Below, in pieces: positions 1 through 6,499 of a stretch of DNA of 30,871 nt. This stretch comes from an uncultured Lachnospiraceae bacterium (GTDB taxonomy: Bacteria > Bacillota > Clostridia > Lachnospirales > Lachnospiraceae): positions 1-30,871 of the forward strand of contig CAKRTC010000026.1 in assembly GCA_934402055.1 (NCBI GenBank), written 5' to 3'. The position numbers and the translations under genes are program-made. Each line of letters begins with the position of its first letter. The first letter of the stretch is position 1. The notes under the pieces were generated by a model. It did not search any database. It was given only the letters and a program-made list of their open reading frames with translations, and had not been told where the DNA came from.

Positions 1-33
1 CCACAAGAAAATCATAAAATTTGACAAAAAAAC

Positions 34-51
34 AAAGCCATACAAGGCTTT
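34..51 (+). terminator. Weak hairpin, possible end of an upstream gene
   Basis: AAAGCC at 34-39 can pair with GGCTTT at 46-51 around a 6-base loop, and a T-rich but interrupted tail follows. It may be the terminator of a gene outside the window. The stem is short, so this is weak. Apart from this and the promoter at 143-171, nothing coding is evident in bases 1-208. Confidence 0.25.
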
Positions 52-142
52 TAGCGTTTTGGGGTGTCAAACTTCCGGGATGAATGTGCCGTGATACTCA
101 TTTTTTTTATCTAAAAAACATATGAAACAGTATTAATGGTGC

Positions 143-171
143 TTGTATATTATTACAGATTAAATTATAAT
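143..171 (+). promoter_or_regulatory. Sigma-A type promoter of the amino acid ABC transporter
   Basis: TTGTAT at 143-148 and a perfect TATAAT at 166-171 are separated by exactly 17 bases. Transcription would start near 178, leaving a short leader before the ribosome binding site GGAGG at 196-200 and the TTG start at 209. The promoter lies directly before the permease, so any binding protein gene further upstream would be a separate or read-through unit. Confidence 0.65.
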
Positions 172-208
172 AATGCGCATGATTGAAAATAGAGCGGAGG
201 TTGGATAA

Positions 209-985
209 TTGTTTAGTATATCGGGTTTTGAGAAAACCTTTGAATATCTCGACCTGTTTAAACAGGGACTTATATGCACGGTTTCACTGTCTTTTTTCAC
301 AGTTCTCTTTGGTTTTATGCTTGCACTTGTGCTTGCAGTGATGCGTCTGTCGGATTTCAGACCGTTCAGATCGCTTGCACTTACCGCAGACGGTCATGAG
401 AAGGAGGAGGGCTTTGCTGCTGCACTCAGTCGCTTTAATCCTATCAGCTTCATAGCAACCGTATATGTGGAAGTATTCAGAGCCACACCTATGCTGGTAC
501 AGCTCTTTATTATTTACTATGTAGTGTTTGCCAATGTCAGCTTTCCTACATATAAGATATTCGGCTTTATAAGAACAGACAGATTTATCCCGGGTGTCGT
601 TGCTCTTGCAATGAATTCCGGTGCATATCTTTCCGAAATCATCAGAGCCGGTATCCAGTCTATCGACGGAGGACAGACCGAGGCGTCACGTTCACTCGGA
701 CTTTCTCAGTTTGAGACTATGAGATATATCATACTGCCTCAGGCAATCAAGAATATACTTCCTCCTATAGCAAACGAATTCGTAACCATCATCAAGGAGT
801 CTTCGATCTGCTATACCATCGGAGTTCAGGATATCATGTATGCGGTATCCGCTACAAAGGGAGCAACCTACAGAGTTGCCGAGCCGCTTGTAATTGCGAC
901 CTGCGTATACTTCTGTCTGACCTTCCCGACCTCCAAGATCATTGCATATTTTGAAAGGAGGATGAGACGTGGAGACAAGAGATGA
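209..985 (+). CDS. Polar amino acid ABC transporter permease (HisM/GlnP family)
   Basis: This is the membrane-spanning subunit of an ABC importer for polar amino acids, 258 aa. It begins with a TTG codon 8 bases after GGAGG (196-200); no better start is available. The N-terminal helix is followed by hydrophobic segments and the family-typical stretch containing EVFRATPMLVQ. The cytoplasmic coupling loop that contacts the ATPase is visible as SRSLGLSQFETMRYIILPQA. A charged insertion (about residues 52-72, DGHEKEEGFAAALSRFNP) sits between the first two membrane segments. The last 17 bases overlap the ATPase gene, so the two are one operon. The substrate cannot be decided from the permease alone. 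No solute-binding protein gene is visible in the window. Family assignment is strong; substrate is unknown. Confidence 0.92.
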   Translation: MFSISGFEKTFEYLDLFKQGLICTVSLSFFTVLFGFMLALVLAVMRLSDFRPFRSLALTADGHEKEEGFAAALSRFNPISFIATVYVEVFRATPMLVQLFIIYYVVFANVSFPTYKIFGFIRTDRFIPGVVALAMNSGAYLSEIIRAGIQSIDGGQTEASRSLGLSQFETMRYIILPQAIKNILPPIANEFVTIIKESSICYTIGVQDIMYAVSATKGATYRVAEPLVIATCVYFCLTFPTSKIIAYFERRMRRGDKR

Positions 986-1748
986 GGCTTTGATTTCGGT
1001 CAAGGGTCTGTGTAAATATTACAACAAGGGCGCTATCAAGGCGCTTGACGGAATTTCTGTAGATATAAACAAGGGAGACGTAATGGTTGTTATCGGTCCT
1101 TCGGGTTCCGGTAAATCCACCTTCCTGCGCAGTCTTAACCTTATGGAGCATCCTACCGACGGAACTATTCTTTTTGACGGAGTAGACATTACCAAGAAGA
1201 AGATACAGGATGAAAACGGCAAGTGGGTCAAACTTGATATCGATCAGCATCGCCGTAAGATGGGCATGGTGTTCCAGCATTTCAATCTGTTCCCGCATAT
1301 GACTATTCTGGACAATATCACGCTTGCACCGACCAAGGTCAAGGGTGTTAGTAAGGCAGAGGCAGAAGAGAAGGCACTTGAGCTTTTGGACAGAGTAGGA
1401 CTAAAAGACAGGGCAAAGGCTTATCCGATACAGCTTTCGGGTGGTCAGAAGCAGCGAGTTGCCATAGTCAGAGCGCTTGCAATGGAGCCACAGGTAATGC
1501 TTTTTGATGAGCCTACCTCGGCACTTGATCCGGAGATGGTAGGAGAGGTACTTGATGTTATCAAGGAGCTTGCACATGAGGGTATGACTATGGTTATAGT
1601 CACACATGAGATGGGCTTTGCAAGAGAGGTCGGAAACAGAGTGCTCTTTATGGCAGACGGTAAGCTGCTTGAGGAGGGTACACCGGAGGAGATCTTCGAA
1701 TCACCGAAGCATCCGAGACTTCAGGATTTCCTGAGCAAGGTACTTTAA
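969..1748 (+). CDS. Polar amino acid ABC transporter ATP-binding protein (GlnQ/HisP family)
   Basis: This is the ATPase of the importer, 259 aa, acting on the cytoplasmic face with the upstream permease. All nucleotide-binding motifs are intact: Walker A GPSGSGKST (residues 43-51), Q-loop Q103, signature LSGGQ (156-160), Walker B VMLFDEP (176-182) and the switch histidine H213 in VTHE. A family-typical insertion, VDITKKKIQDENGKW, lies between Walker A and the Q-loop. The start is GTG at 969, seven bases after AAAGGAGG (954-961), inside the end of the permease gene; this overlap implies translational coupling. The match to the polar amino acid uptake subfamily is clear, while the transported amino acid is not known. 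Confidence 0.93.
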   Translation: METRDEALISVKGLCKYYNKGAIKALDGISVDINKGDVMVVIGPSGSGKSTFLRSLNLMEHPTDGTILFDGVDITKKKIQDENGKWVKLDIDQHRRKMGMVFQHFNLFPHMTILDNITLAPTKVKGVSKAEAEEKALELLDRVGLKDRAKAYPIQLSGGQKQRVAIVRALAMEPQVMLFDEPTSALDPEMVGEVLDVIKELAHEGMTMVIVTHEMGFAREVGNRVLFMADGKLLEEGTPEEIFESPKHPRLQDFLSKVL

Positions 1749-1811
1749 AAAGCTGTGTTCCGGCAATGTACGGATAACAGAAAAGATTTACATTATTTAC
1801 GTAAGCATCGA

Positions 1812-1850
1812 TGCCAAAGCAAGACAAGTGATATTTGTCAGGCTTTGGCA
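1812..1850 (+). terminator. Long hairpin after the ABC operon
   Basis: TGCCAAAGC at 1812-1820 pairs perfectly with GCTTTGGCA at 1842-1850. Inside it GACAA and TTGTC can pair as a second helix. The tail TTATTTAA is only partly T-rich. It probably terminates or attenuates transcription between the ATPase and the amidohydrolase; a processing or stabilising hairpin in a longer transcript is the alternative. Confidence 0.55.
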
Positions 1851-1876
1851 TTATTTAAGACAAGGGGTGAAATGAG

Positions 1877-3322
1877 ATGGATAAGTATAAGCAGACGGCA
1901 GTAGATGCCATAGAAGCAAAGCATGAGATGATCGAAGCTGCGGCAGATAATATATGGTCGCATCCGGAGCTTTCACTCTGTGAGCATTATGCATGCGATA
2001 TGTATTGCGAGCTTTTGGAGAAAGAGGGCTTTGATGTCAAGAGGAATATCTCAGGTATAGAGACTTCGTTTTCGGCAAGCTTCGGATCGGGAAGACCTAT
2101 TATAGCAATAACGGCTGAGTATGATGCCTTATCCGGTCTTTCACAGAAGGCTTTCTGTACAGAAAAAACACCGAGAGATACAGGCGATACCGATAGTGAT
2201 GCGGGACACGGCTGCGGTCATAATCTCTTAGGCGCAGGCGCATTTGCGGCAGCTTTGGGAGTTAAGGCTTATCTTGAGAAATATAAGGAAAGCGGTACGG
2301 TGATCTTATACGGCTGTCCGGGAGAGGAAGGCGTTGCCTCCAAGGCATTCTTTGCAAGAGACGGTGTTTGGGATGATATAGATGCCGCGCTCAGCTGGCA
2401 TCCGAATGACTGCAATGAGGTCGCTATAGGCAGATCCAATGCATGTATACAGTATATGTATCATTTTAAGGGAGTAGCCGCTCATGCTGCCGGTAATCCG
2501 GATATGGGAAGAAGCGCACTTGATGCGGTTGAACTTATGAATGTAGGAGTTCAGTTCCTGCGTGAGCATATGAGCTCAAAGGCACGTATCCATTATGCTA
2601 TAACCAATACCGGAGGAATGAGTCCTAATGTCGTTCAGGCAGAGGCAGATGTGCTCTATATGGTTCGCTGTGATAAGGTGTCTGAGGCGCTTAAGCTCCA
2701 GGCGAGAGTAGATAAGATCGCAGAGGGAGCTGCACTTATGACGGAGACGAGCTTAACAAAGCAGTTTGTGGACGGACTCGCGGATACTGTGCCGAATCAG
2801 ACCATTGAAAGGATACTTTATAAGAACTATAAGGAGCTTGGAGTTCCGGAGCATAATGCTGAGGAAATTGCATTTGCAGACAGCATTATAAAGAGTTATG
2901 AAACCGTCGGCGCTGCAGGAAGCGCAAGTCCTTACAGTCCGGAGTATGCCGAGATGGTTGAGGAGCAGAGAGCCGGACGTTCAATGAATGACTTCCTGCT
3001 GCCTTATTACGAGGGAGATACCTTCAGACCGGGTTCTACGGATGTCGGAGATGTGAGCTGGAATACTCCTACGGCGCAGATACATGTTGCGGCATGGCCT
3101 AACGGCTGTCCGGGACACAGCTGGCAGAGCACTTCATCTGCCGGAAGCAGTATAGGACGCAAGGCTTGCATACATGCAGGCAAGGTACTTGCAGCTGCCG
3201 CAGTTGAGCTTATGCGTTCACCTGAGGTGCTTAAGGAAGCAAGAGCGGAGTTTGAGAAACGTACCAAGGAAGGTTACAATTGCCCTATTCCTAAGGGGGC
3301 TGTGGCAAAGGCTGTAGTTTAA
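1877..3322 (+). CDS. M20-family amidohydrolase, AbgB-like
   Basis: This is a predicted cytoplasmic metal-dependent amidohydrolase, 481 aa, of the M20D group that includes the p-aminobenzoyl-glutamate hydrolase subunit AbgB. Visible metal-site elements are H111-GCGH-115 after an aspartate, the glutamate pair in CPGEEG (150-151), H175 in SWHPND and H203 in AAHAAGN. The middle part is the usual dimerisation (lid) domain inserted in the catalytic fold. Length fits AbgB-type enzymes. The start ATG follows AAGGGGTGA (1862-1870). It stands alone behind the amino acid transporter, separated by a hairpin; shared function, such as hydrolysing an imported N-acyl amino acid or peptide, is only a guess. 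The real substrate is unknown, because AbgB-like paralogues are broad in Firmicutes. Confidence 0.88.
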   Translation: MDKYKQTAVDAIEAKHEMIEAAADNIWSHPELSLCEHYACDMYCELLEKEGFDVKRNISGIETSFSASFGSGRPIIAITAEYDALSGLSQKAFCTEKTPRDTGDTDSDAGHGCGHNLLGAGAFAAALGVKAYLEKYKESGTVILYGCPGEEGVASKAFFARDGVWDDIDAALSWHPNDCNEVAIGRSNACIQYMYHFKGVAAHAAGNPDMGRSALDAVELMNVGVQFLREHMSSKARIHYAITNTGGMSPNVVQAEADVLYMVRCDKVSEALKLQARVDKIAEGAALMTETSLTKQFVDGLADTVPNQTIERILYKNYKELGVPEHNAEEIAFADSIIKSYETVGAAGSASPYSPEYAEMVEEQRAGRSMNDFLLPYYEGDTFRPGSTDVGDVSWNTPTAQIHVAAWPNGCPGHSWQSTSSAGSSIGRKACIHAGKVLAAAAVELMRSPEVLKEARAEFEKRTKEGYNCPIPKGAVAKAVV

Positions 3323-3362
3323 CATTTTTATTACAATAATTTTAACTTCATTGATTTGAATG

Positions 3363-3477
3363 AAGCCCTATGTTATATCTGTCAGTACATTGGCGTGGTA
3401 TATATTCGTTTATACCCGACAAATTGCATTCGCGATAAGGATGCTGTACAAAGAACAGATGCGGCATAGGGCTTTTT
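3363..3477 (+). ncRNA. Candidate structured RNA or complex terminator
   Basis: In the 229-bp gap after the amidohydrolase, AAGCCCTATG (3363-3372) pairs perfectly with CATAGGGCTT (3465-3474), followed by TTT. Inside, ATCTGT (3377-3382) pairs with ACAGAT (3455-3460), and GGTATA with TATACC forms a separate hairpin near 3397-3415. This makes a multi-branched fold of about 110 nt that ends like a terminator. I recognise no known riboswitch family. It could be the amidohydrolase terminator, a small RNA, or a degenerate copy of the repeat at 6085-6283, with which it shares a sequence block (3420-3444). Confidence 0.45.
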
Positions 3478-3551
3478 GTTCTCTGAGGGGAGAGCTTGAT
3501 ATTTGCTCGGATCAGCCGATATCACTGTAAACGGCATAACGGAGAGATGAT

Positions 3552-4196
3552 ATGTTATCGATAACAAGACTGGTTGTAGGATATGTAAGCACAAACTGCT
3601 ATATAGTAAATGATGACGAGCTCAAAGAGTGCGTTGTAGTGGATCCCGGTGACAATGCCGACGGAATTGCGGCAAAGATTGAGGAGATGGGCAGCAAGCT
3701 TACAGCTATACTTCTTACTCACGGGCATTTTGATCATATTATGGCTGTTCCGGAGCTTGAAGCCAAATATAAGGACATTCCGGTATATGCACATAAGGAA
3801 GAAAGGGTACTTCTTGAGGATGCGGCCGTAAATGAAAGTAAGGGCTTTAAGAGACCTACGGTTATCAAGGGCGTGCATTATCTTGAGGACGGTGAGGAAT
3901 TTGAACTCATCGGAGTTAAGTGGAGAGTGATAAGTACTCCGGGACACACTATAGGCAGCTGCTGCTATTACATGCCGGATCAGGCTATACTGTTCTCCGG
4001 AGATACTCTTTTTGACGGAGACTGCGGCAGAACAGATCTTGCAACAGGCAGCACCAAGGACATAATTCACAGCATAAGAGAGGTGCTTATGCAGCTTCCC
4101 GATGATACTCAGGTTCTTCCCGGACATGAGACATTCACGACTATAGGAAGAGAGCGAAAGCAGAATACCGTTATGCGCATGGGAGGCTTCTGCTGA
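3552..4196 (+). CDS. Metallo-beta-lactamase fold hydrolase, glyoxalase II-like
   Basis: This is a 214-aa single-domain hydrolase of the MBL superfamily. The dinuclear metal site is complete: THGHFDH (residues 56-62), H132 in STPGHT, D151 in FSGDTLF and H192 in LPGHET. The stretch CGRTDLATGS is typical of the small GloB-like (YcbL-type) subgroup, which lacks the long C-terminal glutathione-binding part of true glyoxalase II. Its natural substrate is therefore uncertain; thioester hydrolysis is known for relatives. The start ATG has GGAGAG (3541-3546) a few bases upstream. It is followed after 42 bases by the 3D-domain protein and may share its transcript with that gene and hemW. This trio may be chance clustering. 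Confidence 0.9.
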   Translation: MLSITRLVVGYVSTNCYIVNDDELKECVVVDPGDNADGIAAKIEEMGSKLTAILLTHGHFDHIMAVPELEAKYKDIPVYAHKEERVLLEDAAVNESKGFKRPTVIKGVHYLEDGEEFELIGVKWRVISTPGHTIGSCCYYMPDQAILFSGDTLFDGDCGRTDLATGSTKDIIHSIREVLMQLPDDTQVLPGHETFTTIGRERKQNTVMRMGGFC

Positions 4197-4238
4197 TTTT
4201 GCAGGAGTCGGATCCATGAGGCATTTTAAGGAGGTTTA

Positions 4239-4919
4239 ATGACTAAAATATACAAAACTGTATTTTGGGTACTGGCGGCAAGCATATGTATTGTGATATT
4301 ATCTATCAGACCACTGGCAGCAGAGTTCAATACGGAAGCTAAGTCCGGGACAGGCACGGGCTATACCGTGATCGGAAACGGAAGCGGCGGATCCGGCGAG
4401 ATAGTGATTAGGACTATCAATGCTGCGGAAACTAAGTCTGAAAGTAATAAGTCTTTGGGTAATACCGATAATGCCGATCCGGTCAAGGCAAAGGAAGTTT
4501 CGGCAGCAGAGACGCAGTCCGGCAATAATATCGTGAGCGGAAGCGGAGATGATACCGTGTACAGCTTTGAAGGAAAGCAGTACACGAAGGAGTCGCTCTA
4601 TGGCAGCCGTACACTTACCGGATATGCGGCTGAGGAAAGCGGTACCGATATGACTTATTCGGGAAAGAGAGCCAAGGCTCATCATACCGTAGCTACTCCT
4701 TCGGATATACCGCTCGGAACGGTGATAATCATCGAGGGTATCTCGGGACCGAACGCATCAATGTATAACGGTGTATATGTTGTTGAAGACAGAGGCGGAG
4801 CAGCTCTTGAATCCAAGGGACTTATCGATATCTTCTGTGCATCGTATGACGAGGCATATGCCGTAACTGCAAGTGGTTGGAATAAAGCAAATATTTACAT
4901 AGCCAAAGCAGTACAATGA
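4239..4919 (+). CDS. Secreted or anchored 3D-domain protein
   Basis: This is a 226-aa protein with an N-terminal hydrophobic segment (about residues 7-26) and a possible signal peptidase site after PLAA. A low-complexity Ser/Gly/Asn/Glu linker (about 30-105) leads to a C-terminal 3D domain (about 125-226), named after three conserved aspartates; candidates are D184 in VVEDRGG, D197 in GLIDIF and D204 in SYDEA. Such domains share a double-psi beta-barrel fold with MltA and are found in cell wall-associated or resuscitation-type proteins, so a role in peptidoglycan turnover is likely. The start is set by a strong AAGGAGG just upstream (4228-4234). Its stop codon overlaps the hemW start as ATGA. 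No extra wall-binding domain such as LysM, G5 or SH3 is seen. Confidence 0.85.
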   Translation: MTKIYKTVFWVLAASICIVILSIRPLAAEFNTEAKSGTGTGYTVIGNGSGGSGEIVIRTINAAETKSESNKSLGNTDNADPVKAKEVSAAETQSGNNIVSGSGDDTVYSFEGKQYTKESLYGSRTLTGYAAEESGTDMTYSGKRAKAHHTVATPSDIPLGTVIIIEGISGPNASMYNGVYVVEDRGGAALESKGLIDIFCASYDEAYAVTASGWNKANIYIAKAVQ

Positions 4920-6082
4920 AATCGGATTTAGAATTATATATACACATTCCTTTTTGTGAAAAAAAATGTAACTACTGTGATTTTCTGTCATTCAAAGCAG
5001 GAGCGGATACTCAGGCAGATTATGTATCACAGTTGAGAAAAGAGCTTACGGTAATGTCGTCGCAATGCGCAAATTACACGGTAAGCTCTGTTTTTGTGGG
5101 CGGAGGAACACCGTCCTTACTTCAGGCATCTCAGTTAGAAGATATTATTTCAGTGATAAGACGCTGCTATGATGTTACAGAGGATGCCGAGATAACTATC
5201 GAGTGCAATCCCGGCTCGGTAATGAGGCATAAGCTTGCAGCATACAAAAAAGCCGGAATAAACAGATTGAGTATAGGCTTGCAGTCGGCCGATAATGCCG
5301 AGCTTAAGCTCCTGGGGCGCATACACAGCTATGAGGAATTTCTTAAGACCTATCAGGCTGCACGTATGGAGAAATTCGACAATATAAATGTAGATCTTAT
5401 AAACTGTATCCCTATGCAGAGCATGACGAGCTGGCGAAAAACCTTGCGCAGTGTGACCATGCTTAAGCCCGAACACATTTCCATCTATAATATGATAATA
5501 GAACCGGGCACACCGTTCTATGAAATGAAGCAGGAAGGCGTGCTTATGATGCCGTCGGAGGATGAACAGGCTGAGATCGATGAATTTACCCGCAGCTTTA
5601 TGAAGAAGTCAGGCTATGAGAGATATGAATTCAGCAACTGGGCAAAACCGGGACATGCATGCAGGCATAATCTCGGATACTGGCAGGGCGTACAGTATCT
5701 CGGATTCGGTATAGGTGCCGCATCATACATGAACGGATGCAGATGGAAGAACACTTCCTCTATAGAAGAGTATATATATGCTCATTTCGAGGAAGATGGG
5801 ATGCTGGCTGTGCAGGGAATACGCAGGGAATTCAAGGAGCTTAGCCGGGAGGAAAAAATGGAGGAGTTCATGTTCCTGGGCTTAAGATGTACAGCCGGGG
5901 TTTCCGAGATGAATTTCAAGGGACGTTTTGGTGTGGGAATTGCGGATGTCTACGGAGAGCAGCTTGCCAAGTATACGGCTATGGGGCTTATGGAGCATGA
6001 GAGCGGAAGGTATCGCCTGAGTGAGAGGGGCATTGAGGTGAGTAATATTATTCTCAGTGATTTTCTGTTGGATAGAAATTGA
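4916..6082 (+). CDS. hemW: Radical SAM protein HemW (haem chaperone, HemN-like)
   Basis: This is a 388-aa radical SAM protein. The 4Fe-4S ligating cysteines are C14, C18 and C21 (CEKKCNYC) right at the N-terminus, as in HemW; GGGTPS follows in the SAM-binding region. The C-terminal part carries the HNLGYW segment common to HemW and HemN. HemW proteins are haem-binding chaperones that insert haem into respiratory enzymes rather than coproporphyrinogen dehydrogenases, and they were long misannotated as HemN. The gene commonly stands before hrcA in Firmicutes, as it does here. The start ATG overlaps the previous stop by four bases (ATGA), which indicates translational coupling. Its transcript must end in, or read through, the 417-bp repeat-rich gap that follows. 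Confidence 0.9.
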   Translation: MKSDLELYIHIPFCEKKCNYCDFLSFKAGADTQADYVSQLRKELTVMSSQCANYTVSSVFVGGGTPSLLQASQLEDIISVIRRCYDVTEDAEITIECNPGSVMRHKLAAYKKAGINRLSIGLQSADNAELKLLGRIHSYEEFLKTYQAARMEKFDNINVDLINCIPMQSMTSWRKTLRSVTMLKPEHISIYNMIIEPGTPFYEMKQEGVLMMPSEDEQAEIDEFTRSFMKKSGYERYEFSNWAKPGHACRHNLGYWQGVQYLGFGIGAASYMNGCRWKNTSSIEEYIYAHFEEDGMLAVQGIRREFKELSREEKMEEFMFLGLRCTAGVSEMNFKGRFGVGIADVYGEQLAKYTAMGLMEHESGRYRLSERGIEVSNIILSDFLLDRN

Positions 6083-6084
6083 GG

Positions 6085-6178
6085 TATTCGCAAATTGCTG
6101 CGCAATTCGCTCATAAGGATGCGGGGCTTAAGAGTCAATGCTTATAATATGAGCTGATTACTTGCGTAATCACGTGTA
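6085..6178 (+). repeat. 94-bp tandem repeat, copy A
   Basis: This unit recurs 105 bases downstream (6190-6283) with three differences in 94 positions, clustered at 6137-6139. It contains an AATTGC-TGC-GCAATT hairpin (6093-6107), GCTCATA (6109-6115) able to pair with TATGAGC (6148-6154), and a GATTAC-TTGC-GTAATC hairpin. It begins three bases after the hemW stop. No coding potential is evident; it looks like a REP- or MITE-like intergenic repeat. Confidence 0.85.
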
Positions 6179-6189
6179 GGCGCACCCTA

Positions 6190-6283
6190 TATTCGCAAAT
6201 TGCTGCGCAATTCGCTCATAAGGATGCGGGGCTTAAGAGTCAGCACTTATAATATGAGCTGATTACTTGCGTAATCACGTGTA
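6190..6283 (+). repeat. 94-bp tandem repeat, copy B
   Basis: This is the second copy, 91 of 94 positions identical to copy A, separated from it by an 11-base spacer (6179-6189). The same hairpins are present. Its 3-prime half also forms the left side of the larger foldable element at 6248-6376. Confidence 0.85.
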
Positions 6284-6376
6284 TTTACAAGTAAATACAC
6301 GTATTCCGTCCGACAATCGAATGCCTTTATATGCAAGCATATACGGCATTCAATTATCGTCCGGGCTCATATTATA
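6248..6376 (+). repeat. Large four-way foldable element upstream of hrcA
   Basis: TATAATATGAGC (6248-6259) pairs perfectly with GCTCATATTATA (6365-6376). The enclosed sequence holds three further hairpins: GATTAC/GTAATC (6261-6276), a perfect 12-bp stem ACGTGTATTTAC/GTAAATACACGT (6277-6302), and a longer imperfect stem (6311-6359) with GAATGCC/GGCATTC and TATATGC/GCATATA. It lies just before the hrcA promoter. It could be a small mobile-element relic, a structured 3-prime end of the hemW transcript, or a transcription barrier. No transposase is present. Confidence 0.6.
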
Positions 6377-6400
6377 AATTTCACATGATGAACACATTTA

Positions 6401-6424
6401 ACCGCTTGACTTTTGTCAGGCGGT
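6401..6424 (+). terminator. Inverted repeat overlapping the hrcA -35 box
   Basis: ACCGCTTGAC (6401-6410) pairs with GTCAGGCGGT (6415-6424) with one G-T pair around a four-T loop; ATTATATTAT follows. In a transcript reading in from hemW it would form a compact stem. On DNA its left arm includes the -35 element of the hrcA promoter, so it might instead bind a regulator. Confidence 0.5.
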
Positions 6425-6434
6425 ATTATATTAT
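6406..6434 (+). promoter_or_regulatory. Sigma-A promoter of the hrcA-grpE-dnaK operon
   Basis: TTGACT at 6406-6411 and TATTAT at 6429-6434 are 17 bases apart. Predicted initiation is near 6441, so the CIRCE element at 6442-6468 begins almost exactly at +1, the usual position for HrcA repression. Confidence 0.8.
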
Positions 6435-6441
6435 ACCAGTG

Positions 6442-6468
6442 TTAGCAATCGAAGGATAAGAGTGCTAA
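6442..6468 (+). promoter_or_regulatory. CIRCE element (HrcA operator)
   Basis: TTAGCAATC (6442-6450), a 9-base spacer, and GAGTGCTAA (6460-6468) match the CIRCE consensus TTAGCACTC-N9-GAGTGCTAA with a single mismatch in the left half. HrcA dimers bind this inverted repeat and repress the downstream operon until heat stress. The gene for HrcA itself follows 31 bases later, giving autoregulation. Confidence 0.95.
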
Positions 6469-6499
6469 CAAAGATAAAGGATGAATCGGTGTTGAGATA

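Noticed and set aside
3323..3551. T-box leader or known riboswitch
   Set aside because: No T-box sequence (TGGNACCGCG) and no recognisable conserved riboswitch core; the gene downstream is not an aminoacyl-tRNA or transport gene.
3555..4217. 220-codon minus-strand frame opposite the MBL-fold gene
   Set aside because: Complete antisense shadow of a gene with all catalytic motifs intact; no recognisable protein features.
6085..6283. Possible CRISPR array
   Set aside because: Only two long copies with an 11-base spacer; repeat length and lack of further units do not fit CRISPR.
6481..6495. Tiny ORF MNRC before hrcA
   Set aside because: A 4-codon frame behind AAAGG could be a leader, but it is too short to support without conservation data.
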